64,000 nt of DNA from Arthrobacter sp. MYb23 (lineage in GTDB: Bacteria > Actinomycetota > Actinomycetes > Actinomycetales > Micrococcaceae): positions 124,001 through 188,000 of the forward strand of contig NZ_PCPR01000006.1 of assembly GCF_002979775.1 (NCBI RefSeq). Reading direction: 5' to 3'. Below, in pieces: positions 53,417-60,876 of the stretch. Numbering within the stretch: position 1 is the stretch's first letter; every line of letters starts with the position of its first letter. The notes under the pieces are model-generated. The model did no database searches. It saw nothing but the letters and a program-made list of their open reading frames with translations, and was not told where the DNA came from. A program made the translations under genes and the position numbers.

Positions 53417-53481
53417 ATATAGGATCTAGGAAGTTTCGCAAAAGCCTTGACAGTATTGCCTCGTTCGTAAATCCTATAGGA
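53417..53481 (+). promoter_or_regulatory. promoter and GntR operators of the tetritol-like operon
   Basis: A consensus -35 TTGACA lies at 53447-53452, followed after 16-17 bases by an AT-rich -10 region (53468-53475) that merges into the operator TCCTATAGGA (53472-53481). A related half-site ATATAGGAT (53417-53425) and a CAGGATT just downstream may be additional contacts. The operator is identical to the gntR one. Confidence 0.75.
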
Positions 53482-53509
53482 AACAGGATTCCACGAAGGA
53501 GTGATCATC

Positions 53510-54511
53510 ATGGCGTATACCGCCGAGAATTGGCCCATCACCGCGGCCCTCCTGCAGTTCCCCGGCACCGATGCTGCGGGACAGCACATCAACGACGCCG
53601 ATGCGTCCGCCTGGGCGTCGGTCCTCCAGGAAGTAAAGGACGCCGGTTTCGCAAATGCAGACCTCACCGACAGCTGGGTCCGGCCGGGAGACCTCAGCAA
53701 GGAACGCCTCGCCGAATTCAAGCAGACCGCCGATGAAGTGGGGATCGGCGTCCCGGTCATCTCCGCAATCCGTCGCAGTGTCATTCACGCCACGGACTGG
53801 GCGGATAACCTCGCCTACAGCCACCGCACCATCGACGCCGCTGCCGAGCTTGGATGCGAAGTAGTGTCCTTCGGGCTGCACCAGGCCATTACCCCGGAGC
53901 AGCAGAAGCAGCTGTGGTTCTGGACTGTTGAGGGCTACAAAGACCCCGAAGGGGACAAGGAAGCGTGGAGCAACGGCGTGTCCCGGCTCCGTGAACTTGG
54001 AAAGCACGCCGCCGAGGCTGGCATCCTCCTCTCCCTGGAAATGTACGAGGACACCTACCTTGGCACCGCTGACTCATCAGTTCAGCTGGTCCAGGACATC
54101 GGCCTGGACAACGTTGGCCTGAACCCGGACCTCGGCAACCTGATCCGCCTGCACCGGCCCATCGAGGACTGGCGCGAAATGGTGGCCAAGACCCTCCCGT
54201 ACTCCAACTACTGGCACATGAAGAACTACATCCGGGACGAGGACGTGGCCCGCGACAGCTACATCACCATGCCGGCGCCAATGGAAAGCGGTCTGATCAA
54301 TTACCGCGAGGCTTTCAAGTTCGCCGTTTCGGTGGGATTCCAAGGCATCCTTTGCACCGAGCACTACGGCGGAGACGGCCTCAGCGTCACTGCGAGCAAC
54401 CAGGACTACCTCCGCAGGCATGTCCTGCCGAAGTCCGAGGGCTATGCACTCGGCACGAGCCAGGTAGCCCAGGGCCGCCAAGTACCGTCAACCCAGCTCG
54501 CAGGAGTCTAG
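53510..54511 (+). CDS. sugar phosphate isomerase/epimerase (xylose-isomerase-like TIM barrel)
   Basis: 333 residues, an AP-endonuclease-2/xylose-isomerase-like barrel. Metal-binding acidic residues appear in LLSLEMYEDTYLG, NVGLNPDLGNLIRLH, YWHMKNYIRDE and GILCTEHYGGDG. AAGGAG sits 6-7 bases before the ATG at 53510, which is chosen over the in-frame GTG at 53501. It is the first gene of the operon under the GntR operator. A ketose or keto-acid isomerase role is likely; the exact substrate is unknown. Confidence 0.88.
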   Translation: MAYTAENWPITAALLQFPGTDAAGQHINDADASAWASVLQEVKDAGFANADLTDSWVRPGDLSKERLAEFKQTADEVGIGVPVISAIRRSVIHATDWADNLAYSHRTIDAAAELGCEVVSFGLHQAITPEQQKQLWFWTVEGYKDPEGDKEAWSNGVSRLRELGKHAAEAGILLSLEMYEDTYLGTADSSVQLVQDIGLDNVGLNPDLGNLIRLHRPIEDWREMVAKTLPYSNYWHMKNYIRDEDVARDSYITMPAPMESGLINYREAFKFAVSVGFQGILCTEHYGGDGLSVTASNQDYLRRHVLPKSEGYALGTSQVAQGRQVPSTQLAGV

Positions 54512-54515
54512 GAAA

Positions 54516-56270
54516 ATGACACAAATTTTCGACAACCCGGCAGACTTTGCCGACGACGCGTTGGACGGTTTTGTCGCCGCCAACCGCGGTTACGTTACCC
54601 GCGTTGACGGTGGCGTGGTGCGCTCCACAGAAGTTCCTGCCGGTCAGGTAGCCCTGGTGGTGGGCGGCGGCTCGGGACACTACCCGGCCTTCGCCGGACT
54701 GGTTGGCCCAGGCCTGGCAACCGGCTCCGCCTGCGGCAACATGTTTGCATCCCCTGCCGCCGGTCAGGTTTACCGGGTAGCGAAGGCGGCCAACGCCGGC
54801 GGGGGAGTCCTGCTCAGTTACGGTAACTACGCCGGCGACGTCCTCCACTTCGGCCAGGCACAGCTGCGGCTCAATGCTGAGGGCATCGAAACCCGCACGG
54901 TTACGGTCACAGATGACATTGCCAGTGCGCCGATCGAGCAACTGGAGAAGCGCCGCGGCATTGCGGGCGACCTTACCGTTTTCAAGATTGCCGGGGCCGC
55001 CGCAGAAGCGGGACTGAACCTTGACGACGTCGAGCGTCTGGCCATCAAGACCAACTACCGGACGCGGTCGCTCGGTGTGGCCTTTAATGGTTGCACGCTC
55101 CCGGGTGCCAAGGACCCACTGTTCCATGTGCCGGCCGGGCAGATGTCGCTCGGGCTCGGGATCCATGGGGAGCCCGGCATCTCCGAGCACCCCATGCCCA
55201 CGGCCTCCGAGCTTGCGGAGCTCCTGGTCACCAAACTGCTCAATGACAAGCCAGAAGACGCCGGTGACCGTGTGGTCGCAATCGTCAACGGCCTTGGCAC
55301 GGTGAAGTACGACGAACTGTTCCTGCTCTTCGGCAGGATCGAGAAGCTGCTCACCGCTGCCGGGATCACGGTGGTGGAGCCGGAATGCGGCGAGCTGGTG
55401 ACCAGCCTGGACATGTCCGGACTCTCATTGACGCTGCTGTGGCTGGACGAGGAACTCGAGAAGTATTGGGCGGCGCCTGCCGATACTCCGGCCTTCCGCA
55501 AAGGCAGCATGTCGCCTCGCGCGGCCCGGGCCGAGGCAACAGCAGACGACGCCGAAGCCGCCGACGTCGAACAGCCCACCCCGGCCGCCGCTGAACTCGG
55601 GCGGCAGGCCGTGGCCATCCTCGCCCAGGTGCGCGACGTCGTCGTCGAGCATGAAGAGGAACTCGGCAAGCTGGACGCGATCGCCGGCGACGGCGACCAC
55701 GGCATCGGCATGCGGCGCGGCGTGGACGCGGCAGTCGCAGCAAGCGAGTCCGCCGCCGGTTCTTCTGTTGCGAACATCCTGACCGCAGCCGGGGAAGCGT
55801 GGAGTGAGCGGGCCGGCGGGACCTCGGGCGCACTGTGGGGCTCCGCTGTTATCGCGGCCGGTCTGTCGCTGGGCAACCGCGGTACCTACACCTCGGAGGA
55901 CGCGGCCGCAGCAGTCGAAGCCTTCGTGCGCGCCATCACCGATCTCGGCAAAGCCGATCCCGGAGACAAAACCATGGTGGATGCACTCCTGCCGTTCCGG
56001 GACACCTTCCTCACAGAGCTCGACGGCGGGACTCCCGTGGACAGGGCCCTGGCAGTTGCCGCCGCGGCAGCAGAGTCCGCGGCCGCGAAGACAGCTGAAC
56101 TACGGCCGCTCAAGGGCCGAGCACGTCCCCTCGCGGAAAAGAGCATTGGCCACCCTGATCCCGGCGCAGTGTCCTTTGGCTTGATCGCCACAAGGATTTC
56201 CCACTTCATTGATTCACAACTGGCCACCGCGTCGTCAGCGGCAGCGGCTGGAAACGGAGCACAAGCATGA
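54516..56270 (+). CDS. DhaK-DhaL fused dihydroxyacetone/erythrulose-type kinase
   Basis: 584 residues. DhaK domain (1-330): [27 protein letters not shown], and the substrate-binding His in [13 protein letters not shown] (H217). An acidic/Ala linker follows, then a DhaL domain (about 370-575) with the nucleotide/Mg loop [14 protein letters not shown] and [10 protein letters not shown]. Fused kinases of this kind use ATP and phosphorylate dihydroxyacetone, D-glyceraldehyde or erythrulose. Adjacent RpiB- and TpiA-type isomerases favour erythrulose, as in mycobacterial LerK/DerK (inference). It overlaps the next gene by ATGA. Confidence 0.9.
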   Translation: MTQIFDNPADFADDALDGFVAANRGYVTRVDGGVVRSTEVPAGQVALVVGGGSGHYPAFAGLVGPGLATGSACGNMFASPAAGQVYRVAKAANAGGGVLLSYGNYAGDVLHFGQAQLRLNAEGIETRTVTVTDDIASAPIEQLEKRRGIAGDLTVFKIAGAAAEAGLNLDDVERLAIKTNYRTRSLGVAFNGCTLPGAKDPLFHVPAGQMSLGLGIHGEPGISEHPMPTASELAELLVTKLLNDKPEDAGDRVVAIVNGLGTVKYDELFLLFGRIEKLLTAAGITVVEPECGELVTSLDMSGLSLTLLWLDEELEKYWAAPADTPAFRKGSMSPRAARAEATADDAEAADVEQPTPAAAELGRQAVAILAQVRDVVVEHEEELGKLDAIAGDGDHGIGMRRGVDAAVAASESAAGSSVANILTAAGEAWSERAGGTSGALWGSAVIAAGLSLGNRGTYTSEDAAAAVEAFVRAITDLGKADPGDKTMVDALLPFRDTFLTELDGGTPVDRALAVAAAAAESAAAKTAELRPLKGRARPLAEKSIGHPDPGAVSFGLIATRISHFIDSQLATASSAAAAGNGAQA

Positions 56271-56749
56271 GCAGCAACCAAGGCTGGCGCATCGTCGTCG
56301 GCAATGATGAAGCCGGTGTCGAGTACAAGCAGGCGCTCCTTGCCTTGCTGGAAGCGGACCCTCGCGTTGCGTCCGTGACGGACGTCGGGGTTGGCTTCAA
56401 CGATTCCACCGCCTACCCGCACGTCGCCGTGGACGCCGCCCGCAAAGTCGCTGAAGGCGAAGCGGACCGGGCCCTGTTGATCTGCGGCACTGGGCTCGGA
56501 GTGGCCATTGCGGCCAATAAGGTCCCCGGAATCCGGGCCGTGACAGCCCACGACAGCTACTCCGTGGAACGTTCGGTACTCAGCAATAACGCCCAGGTAC
56601 TGACGCTGGGCCAGCGGGTGATTGGCTTGGAACTGGCCAAAAAGCTCGTAGGGGAGTGGCTCGGCCACACCTTCGACCAAACCTCATCCTCCGCCGCGAA
56701 GGTGGACGCCATCTGCTCGTACGAGCCCGACTACACGAAGGCAGTCTGA
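56267..56749 (+). CDS. RpiB-type sugar phosphate isomerase (DerI-like)
   Basis: 160 residues of the RpiB/LacAB family: [36 protein letters not shown] and [22 protein letters not shown]. The active-site Cys of RpiB is present in LLICGTG. In tetritol pathways an RpiB homologue (EryI/DerI) converts erythrulose 4-phosphate to erythrose 4-phosphate, which fits the kinase just upstream. The start overlaps the kinase stop (ATGA). Confidence 0.9.
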   Translation: MSSNQGWRIVVGNDEAGVEYKQALLALLEADPRVASVTDVGVGFNDSTAYPHVAVDAARKVAEGEADRALLICGTGLGVAIAANKVPGIRAVTAHDSYSVERSVLSNNAQVLTLGQRVIGLELAKKLVGEWLGHTFDQTSSSAAKVDAICSYEPDYTKAV

Positions 56750-56751
56750 TC

Positions 56752-57741
56752 ATGACCAATCCTGAAGCAACCGAAGCCACCGCAAGCAACGCAGCCCGGA
56801 AGATCGCCGTCGTCGGCTCCGGCTACATGGGCGGCGGCATCGCCCAGGTGCTGGCGCTCGGCGGTGCGCGTGTTGCGCTTGCCGATGTTTCCGCAGAGGT
56901 AGCGCAAAAGAACTTCGACCGTTTGCTGGTGGAGTCGGACCAGTTCATCGCCGATGGCCTGTTCCCGGAGGGATCAACCGAAATCCTCAAGCAGAACCTG
57001 TGGGCTGCCAAGGACATCGAAGAAGCAGTGTCGGATGCGGACTTCATCGAGGAGTGCGTTCCCGAGGTCCTTGAAATCAAGCATCAGTCCTTGGCCCGGA
57101 TCAGCGCAGCAGCCCGCCCGGATGCCGTGATCGGTTCCAACACGTCCACCATTTCCATCGCTTCCCTGGCCGAAGCCGTGACCAATCCGGAGCGGTTCCT
57201 GGGTGTGCACTTCTCCAACCCGTCGCCGTTCATTCCCGGCGTCGAGATCATCCCTCACGCTGGAACCTCTGCCGCAACTGTGGCCGCGTCGCGCGAGCTG
57301 GTGCACGCAGCCGGCAAGCAGACCGCCGTCGTCAAGGACGTCACCGGATTCGTCCTGAACCGCCTGCAGTACGCGCTGTTCCACGAGGCAGCGCAGCTGG
57401 TGGAACAGGGCATCGCAACAGCGGACGACGTCGACACCTTGGTGCGTACCACGTTCGGCTTCCGCTTGCCCTTCTTTGGTCCGTTCGCCATCGCGGACAT
57501 GGCTGGCTTGGACGTCTACAACTTCTGCTACAAGTCGCTGCAGACGGGCTTCCCGGAACGTTTCGCGACGCCGAAGATCCTTTCCGACCTGGTGGAGGCG
57601 GGCAAGCTCGGCACCAAGACCGGCGCCGGGTTCCTCAACGTCCCCGCCGAGCGCACCCCGGAACTCATCGCCTACCGCAACAAGGCCTACGTCGCCATGC
57701 AGAAGCTCATTGAAGAGCTCGGCCCGGCCCCCATCAACTAA
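56752..57741 (+). CDS. 3-hydroxyacyl-CoA dehydrogenase-like NAD enzyme
   Basis: 329 residues. N-terminal Rossmann fold KIAVVGSGYMGGGIAQVLAL, catalytic region SNTSTISIASLAEA and GVHFSNPSPFIPGVEIIPH with the His of the family, and a C-terminal helical domain (FVLNRLQYALFHEAAQLVE). Its modest length is that of single-function dehydrogenases such as L-gulonate 3-dehydrogenase or carnitine dehydrogenase, which oxidise a 3-hydroxy group on a hydroxy acid. In a sugar operon this role is more likely than fatty-acid oxidation (inference). The gene starts two bases after the RpiB-type stop. Confidence 0.9.
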   Translation: MTNPEATEATASNAARKIAVVGSGYMGGGIAQVLALGGARVALADVSAEVAQKNFDRLLVESDQFIADGLFPEGSTEILKQNLWAAKDIEEAVSDADFIEECVPEVLEIKHQSLARISAAARPDAVIGSNTSTISIASLAEAVTNPERFLGVHFSNPSPFIPGVEIIPHAGTSAATVAASRELVHAAGKQTAVVKDVTGFVLNRLQYALFHEAAQLVEQGIATADDVDTLVRTTFGFRLPFFGPFAIADMAGLDVYNFCYKSLQTGFPERFATPKILSDLVEAGKLGTKTGAGFLNVPAERTPELIAYRNKAYVAMQKLIEELGPAPIN

Positions 57742-57760
57742 CTCTTTACAGGAGAAACAC

Positions 57761-58525
57761 ATGACTTTCCCCGTAGAACGCACCGCAATCGTCACTGGCG
57801 CTGTATCCGAACGAGGCATCGGCCGCGCCACCGTCAACTACCTGGCCGCCCAAGGCTGGAACATCGGCATCATCGATCTTGATGACGCCGCCTGCAAGAT
57901 CGCAGCCAAGGAAATCGCCGCGGAATACGGCGTGCAGGCCCACGGCGTTGGCGCCAACGTCGCCAGCGAAGCCGAGGTCCGCGCCGCCATCGACGAGCTC
58001 GAGAATGAACTCCCGCAGATCGTCGCACTGGCCAACGTTGCCGGAGTCAGCTCGCCCGTCGGCTATCTGGAACTGGAATCAGCAGAGTGGGACCGGGTCT
58101 TGAACATCAACCTCAATGGTGTCCACTACGCCACCCGTCGCGTGGCCGAGTCCATGGTCAAGAACCGGATCGGCCGCATCGTGAACATCTCCTCCGTTTC
58201 CGCACAGCGCGGCGGTGGCACGTTCTCCAAGACTCCCTACTCCGTGGCCAAGGCAGGCGTCATCGGCCTGACCCGCGCAACTGCCCGTGAGCTCGGCGAG
58301 TACGACATCACGGTCAACGCCATCTCTCCCGGCCCCATCGATACCGACATCATGGGCGGCACACTGAGCCAGGAACGCAAGGATGAGCTGACTAAGGACC
58401 TCGTGGTGAACCGTGTGGGCTCCACCCGGGACATTGCGGCAGCCATCGCCTTCCTCATCAGCGAGGACTCCGGATACATCTCCGGCCAGACGCTGAATGT
58501 GGATGGCGGACTGTACATGCACTAG
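57761..58525 (+). CDS. SDR family NAD(P) oxidoreductase
   Basis: 254 residues, a classical SDR: TAIVTGAVSERGIGRATVNY, the NAD-type Asp in GIIDLDDA, LANVAGVSS (in place of NNAG), catalytic NISSVSAQRGGGTFSKTPYSVAKAG (Ser, Tyr-x-x-x-Lys) and the C-terminal SGQTLNVDGGLYMH. It probably oxidises a polyol or hydroxy acid that enters the pathway, such as threitol or erythritol. CAGGAG lies before the ATG at 57761. A tiny membrane-protein gene follows after ten bases. Confidence 0.93.
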   Translation: MTFPVERTAIVTGAVSERGIGRATVNYLAAQGWNIGIIDLDDAACKIAAKEIAAEYGVQAHGVGANVASEAEVRAAIDELENELPQIVALANVAGVSSPVGYLELESAEWDRVLNINLNGVHYATRRVAESMVKNRIGRIVNISSVSAQRGGGTFSKTPYSVAKAGVIGLTRATARELGEYDITVNAISPGPIDTDIMGGTLSQERKDELTKDLVVNRVGSTRDIAAAIAFLISEDSGYISGQTLNVDGGLYMH

Positions 58526-58535
58526 GCGCCTCGCC

Positions 58536-58628
58536 ATGAAGACCTGGACAAGAGAACGCAAGATCTACCTTGCCGTGGGCATCCTTGCCTGCGCAGTGGG
58601 CATGGTGCTCATCTTCTTCCCGCGCTGA
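58536..58628 (+). CDS. 30-residue single-helix membrane protein
   Basis: ATG 58536 to TGA 58628 encodes a very small protein: a basic N-terminus (MKTWTRERK) and one membrane helix (IYLAVGILACAVGMVLIFF), ending in Pro-Arg. By the positive-inside rule the N-terminus is cytosolic. It lies between the SDR and MFS porter genes in the same operon, ten bases after the SDR stop. Its ribosome site is weak, which lowers confidence. It may assist or stabilise the MFS porter, as small proteins do for some transporters (inference). Confidence 0.55.
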   Translation: MKTWTRERKIYLAVGILACAVGMVLIFFPR

Positions 58629-58672
58629 TCGCGCTGCTTTAGTCATTTCCTGTCACTCAAAGAGGAGTTTCA

Positions 58673-60022
58673 ATGTCTGTTTCCACCAATTCCACGAAGG
58701 AGTTGCTGGATACGCCGGTCTTGAAATCGGCGATTTCCAAAGCGTCGCGGCGGCTTATGCCAATGCTCGTCATCCTGTACGTGGTGGCCTTCCTGGACCG
58801 CACCAACGTTGGCTTCGCCGAAGCTGCGCTGGAGGTGGACAAGGGAATCACTGCCGGAGCCTACGCCTTGGGCGCCGGTATCTTCTTCATCGGCTACGCC
58901 CTGTTCGAGATCCCCAGCAACTTGCTGCTGACCAAATTCGGCGCCAAGGTATGGCTCGCCCGCATCGCCATCACCTGGGGCATCGTGTCAGCGTGCTTCG
59001 CGTTCGTGCAGGGCGAGACGTCGTTCATCATCCTGCGGTTCCTGCTGGGTGTGACCGAAGCGGGCCTGTTCCCCGGCGTGATCATGTTCCTGGCGGCGTG
59101 GTTCCCCAACAAGGTCCGTGTGAAGATGTTCGCCATCTTCTACCTGGCCCAGCCGTTCTCCCAGATGATGGGTGCACCCCTGTCCGGCTGGCTCATCAAC
59201 ATCGGTGACCAGGTTCCGGGTGTCGCAGGCTGGCAGGTCATGTTCTTCGTTGAAGGCATGCTCGCCGTCCTGGCCGGTATTGCCGCCTACTTCTTCCTCA
59301 TCAACAGCCCCCAGGATGCCAAGTTCCTGACTAAGGAGGAGAAACGGGCACTCTCTGACGTCATGGCGCTCGAAGACACGGTCAAGGAAGAAACCGGACC
59401 ACGTGGTGTCTTGGCGTCCATGCGTAACGGCCGAGTCTGGTACTTCACCGTCATCTACTTCTGCCTGCAAGTAGCGGTATACGGCGTAACCTTCTACCTT
59501 CCGCAGCAGGTGGCGCAGCTGACCGGCCAGAAGGTGGGTATCGCCGTCGGACTTCTTGCGGCCATCCCGTGGTTCTTCGGCATCTTTGCCTGCTACTTCA
59601 TCGGAAAGGCGGCCAACACGGTGGCGCGTCGTCGCCGCTGGGGAACGGCTCTATTCATCTCCACGGGCCTGTGCATCTTCGGTTCCGCCTGGGCCGGTGC
59701 CAACCAGATGCCCGCCCTGGGCATCATCTTCATTACCCTCGCGGTGTGCAGCTTCCTCTCTGCCGGCCCCATTTGCTGGTCATATCCGACGGCGTTCCTC
59801 ACCGGAACCGCCGCGGCTGCGGGCATCGGGCTGATCAACTCCCTCGGAAACCTGGGCGGCTTCGTCGCCCCGATCCTGCGCACCACGGTCAACCAGGTCA
59901 CCGCCTCGGACACCGGCACCATGGGCGTCTACGCCCTGGGTGTCCTGCCGTTCGTCGCGGCGCTGTTGATGTTCGGTACCAAGCGCTTCAGCAACAAAGC
60001 CGACGAATTGTTGGAGAAGTAG
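58673..60022 (+). CDS. MFS transporter, anion:cation symporter (ACS)-like
   Basis: 449 residues with 12 predicted helices. ACS-type features: VVAFLDRTNVGFAEAAL in helix 1, GYALFEIPSNLLLTKFGAK, VTEAGLFPGVIMFLAAWFP and a central loop (SPQDAKFLTKEEKRALSDVM). ACS porters carry organic anions such as hexuronates, tartrate or galactonate. This hints that the operon's substrate could be a sugar acid instead of a neutral tetritol. AGAGGAG precedes the ATG. The TpiA-type gene follows after three bases. Confidence 0.92.
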   Translation: MSVSTNSTKELLDTPVLKSAISKASRRLMPMLVILYVVAFLDRTNVGFAEAALEVDKGITAGAYALGAGIFFIGYALFEIPSNLLLTKFGAKVWLARIAITWGIVSACFAFVQGETSFIILRFLLGVTEAGLFPGVIMFLAAWFPNKVRVKMFAIFYLAQPFSQMMGAPLSGWLINIGDQVPGVAGWQVMFFVEGMLAVLAGIAAYFFLINSPQDAKFLTKEEKRALSDVMALEDTVKEETGPRGVLASMRNGRVWYFTVIYFCLQVAVYGVTFYLPQQVAQLTGQKVGIAVGLLAAIPWFFGIFACYFIGKAANTVARRRRWGTALFISTGLCIFGSAWAGANQMPALGIIFITLAVCSFLSAGPICWSYPTAFLTGTAAAAGIGLINSLGNLGGFVAPILRTTVNQVTASDTGTMGVYALGVLPFVAALLMFGTKRFSNKADELLEK

Positions 60023-60025
60023 ACC

Positions 60026-60862
60026 GTGACGCTTCCAGTTGCTCTGACCGGCCCTCATACGGCGCTGGACACTACGTTGGTAGGCGTCAGCACCAAGATG
60101 TACATGGGCTACGCGCAGTCCCTGGCGTGGTTGGAGCAGCTGGTGGCCGAAGTGGATGCCCGTCCGGCCCTCGCGGCCGGGCGGGTGGTCCCGTTTGTGA
60201 TCCCGTCGTTTCCAGTGCTGCCCGAGGCGGCGCGCTTGATGGCGGGTACGCCGTTGGTTCTTGGCGCCCAGAACTGTGGCTGGTCTGATGGTCCGTGGAC
60301 GGGGGAAGTTTCTCCGTCGATGCTTACAGAGCTTGGGGTTGGCCTGGTGGAGATCGGCCACGCTGAACGTCGGCGGTACTTCGCCGAGGATGAGGCGATG
60401 ATCGCGCTCAAGGTCAGCGCCGCCGTCGACGCCGGGCTGACGCCACTGCTGTGCGTGGGGGAGTCAGAGATCCTGGACCACGCGGGAGGCCCGGCGGCAG
60501 CGGCGGACGCGGTTTACGGGCAGATCAAGGCAGCAGTGTCAGGCGACTGGTCCCTTGCCTCCACCTTGATCATTGCTTATGAGCCGGTGTGGGCGATCGG
60601 GGCTCCCGAGCCTGCCTCGGCGGAATATGTTTCGAAGGTGGTAGGTGCCCTGCGTTCGGTGCTGGCCCAGCACGGCCTTGCAGGGATTCCGATCATTTAT
60701 GGCGGCTCGGCGAAGCCAGGACTGTTGCCGCAGCTGGACGGGGTGTCCGGGCTTTTCCTCGGTCGCTTTGCCCACGACGCCAGCAACTTCGGCAAGGTCC
60801 TGGACGAAGCCCTGAGTTTTTGTACAGCAGATGCCCTTAAAACGCCTTCTAAAGGGCATTAG
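60026..60862 (+). CDS. triosephosphate isomerase family protein (TpiA-type, LerI/EryH-like)
   Basis: 278 residues. TIM landmarks: GVSTKMYMGYAQ (active Lys), GLVEIGHAERRRYF (His), IIAYEPVWAIGAPE (Glu) and the phosphate loop IIYGGSAKPG. In erythritol/threitol pathways a TpiA paralogue (EryH/LerI) converts L-erythrulose 1-phosphate to D-erythrulose 4-phosphate, so a paralogue here suits the kinase and RpiB-type enzyme. The last 16 residues (LSFCTADALKTPSKGH) come from the family B repeat; the native end is near VLDEA. Its 3' end overlaps the convergent helicase gene by 14 bases. Confidence 0.9.
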   Translation: MTLPVALTGPHTALDTTLVGVSTKMYMGYAQSLAWLEQLVAEVDARPALAAGRVVPFVIPSFPVLPEAARLMAGTPLVLGAQNCGWSDGPWTGEVSPSMLTELGVGLVEIGHAERRRYFAEDEAMIALKVSAAVDAGLTPLLCVGESEILDHAGGPAAAADAVYGQIKAAVSGDWSLASTLIIAYEPVWAIGAPEPASAEYVSKVVGALRSVLAQHGLAGIPIIYGGSAKPGLLPQLDGVSGLFLGRFAHDASNFGKVLDEALSFCTADALKTPSKGH

Positions 60863-60876
60863 CTGTACAAAAACTC
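60814..60876. repeat. 63-bp palindromic repeat, family B, copy 2
   Basis: GAGTTTTTGTACAG at the left end and CTGTACAAAAACTC at the right end are perfect inverted repeats; the inner stem is ATGCCCTT/AAGGGCAT. Same length as copy 1 (43870-43932), same ends and different inner stem, which pairs in both. It holds the stop codons of two convergent genes, and T runs at both ends could make it a bidirectional terminator. Confidence 0.88.
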
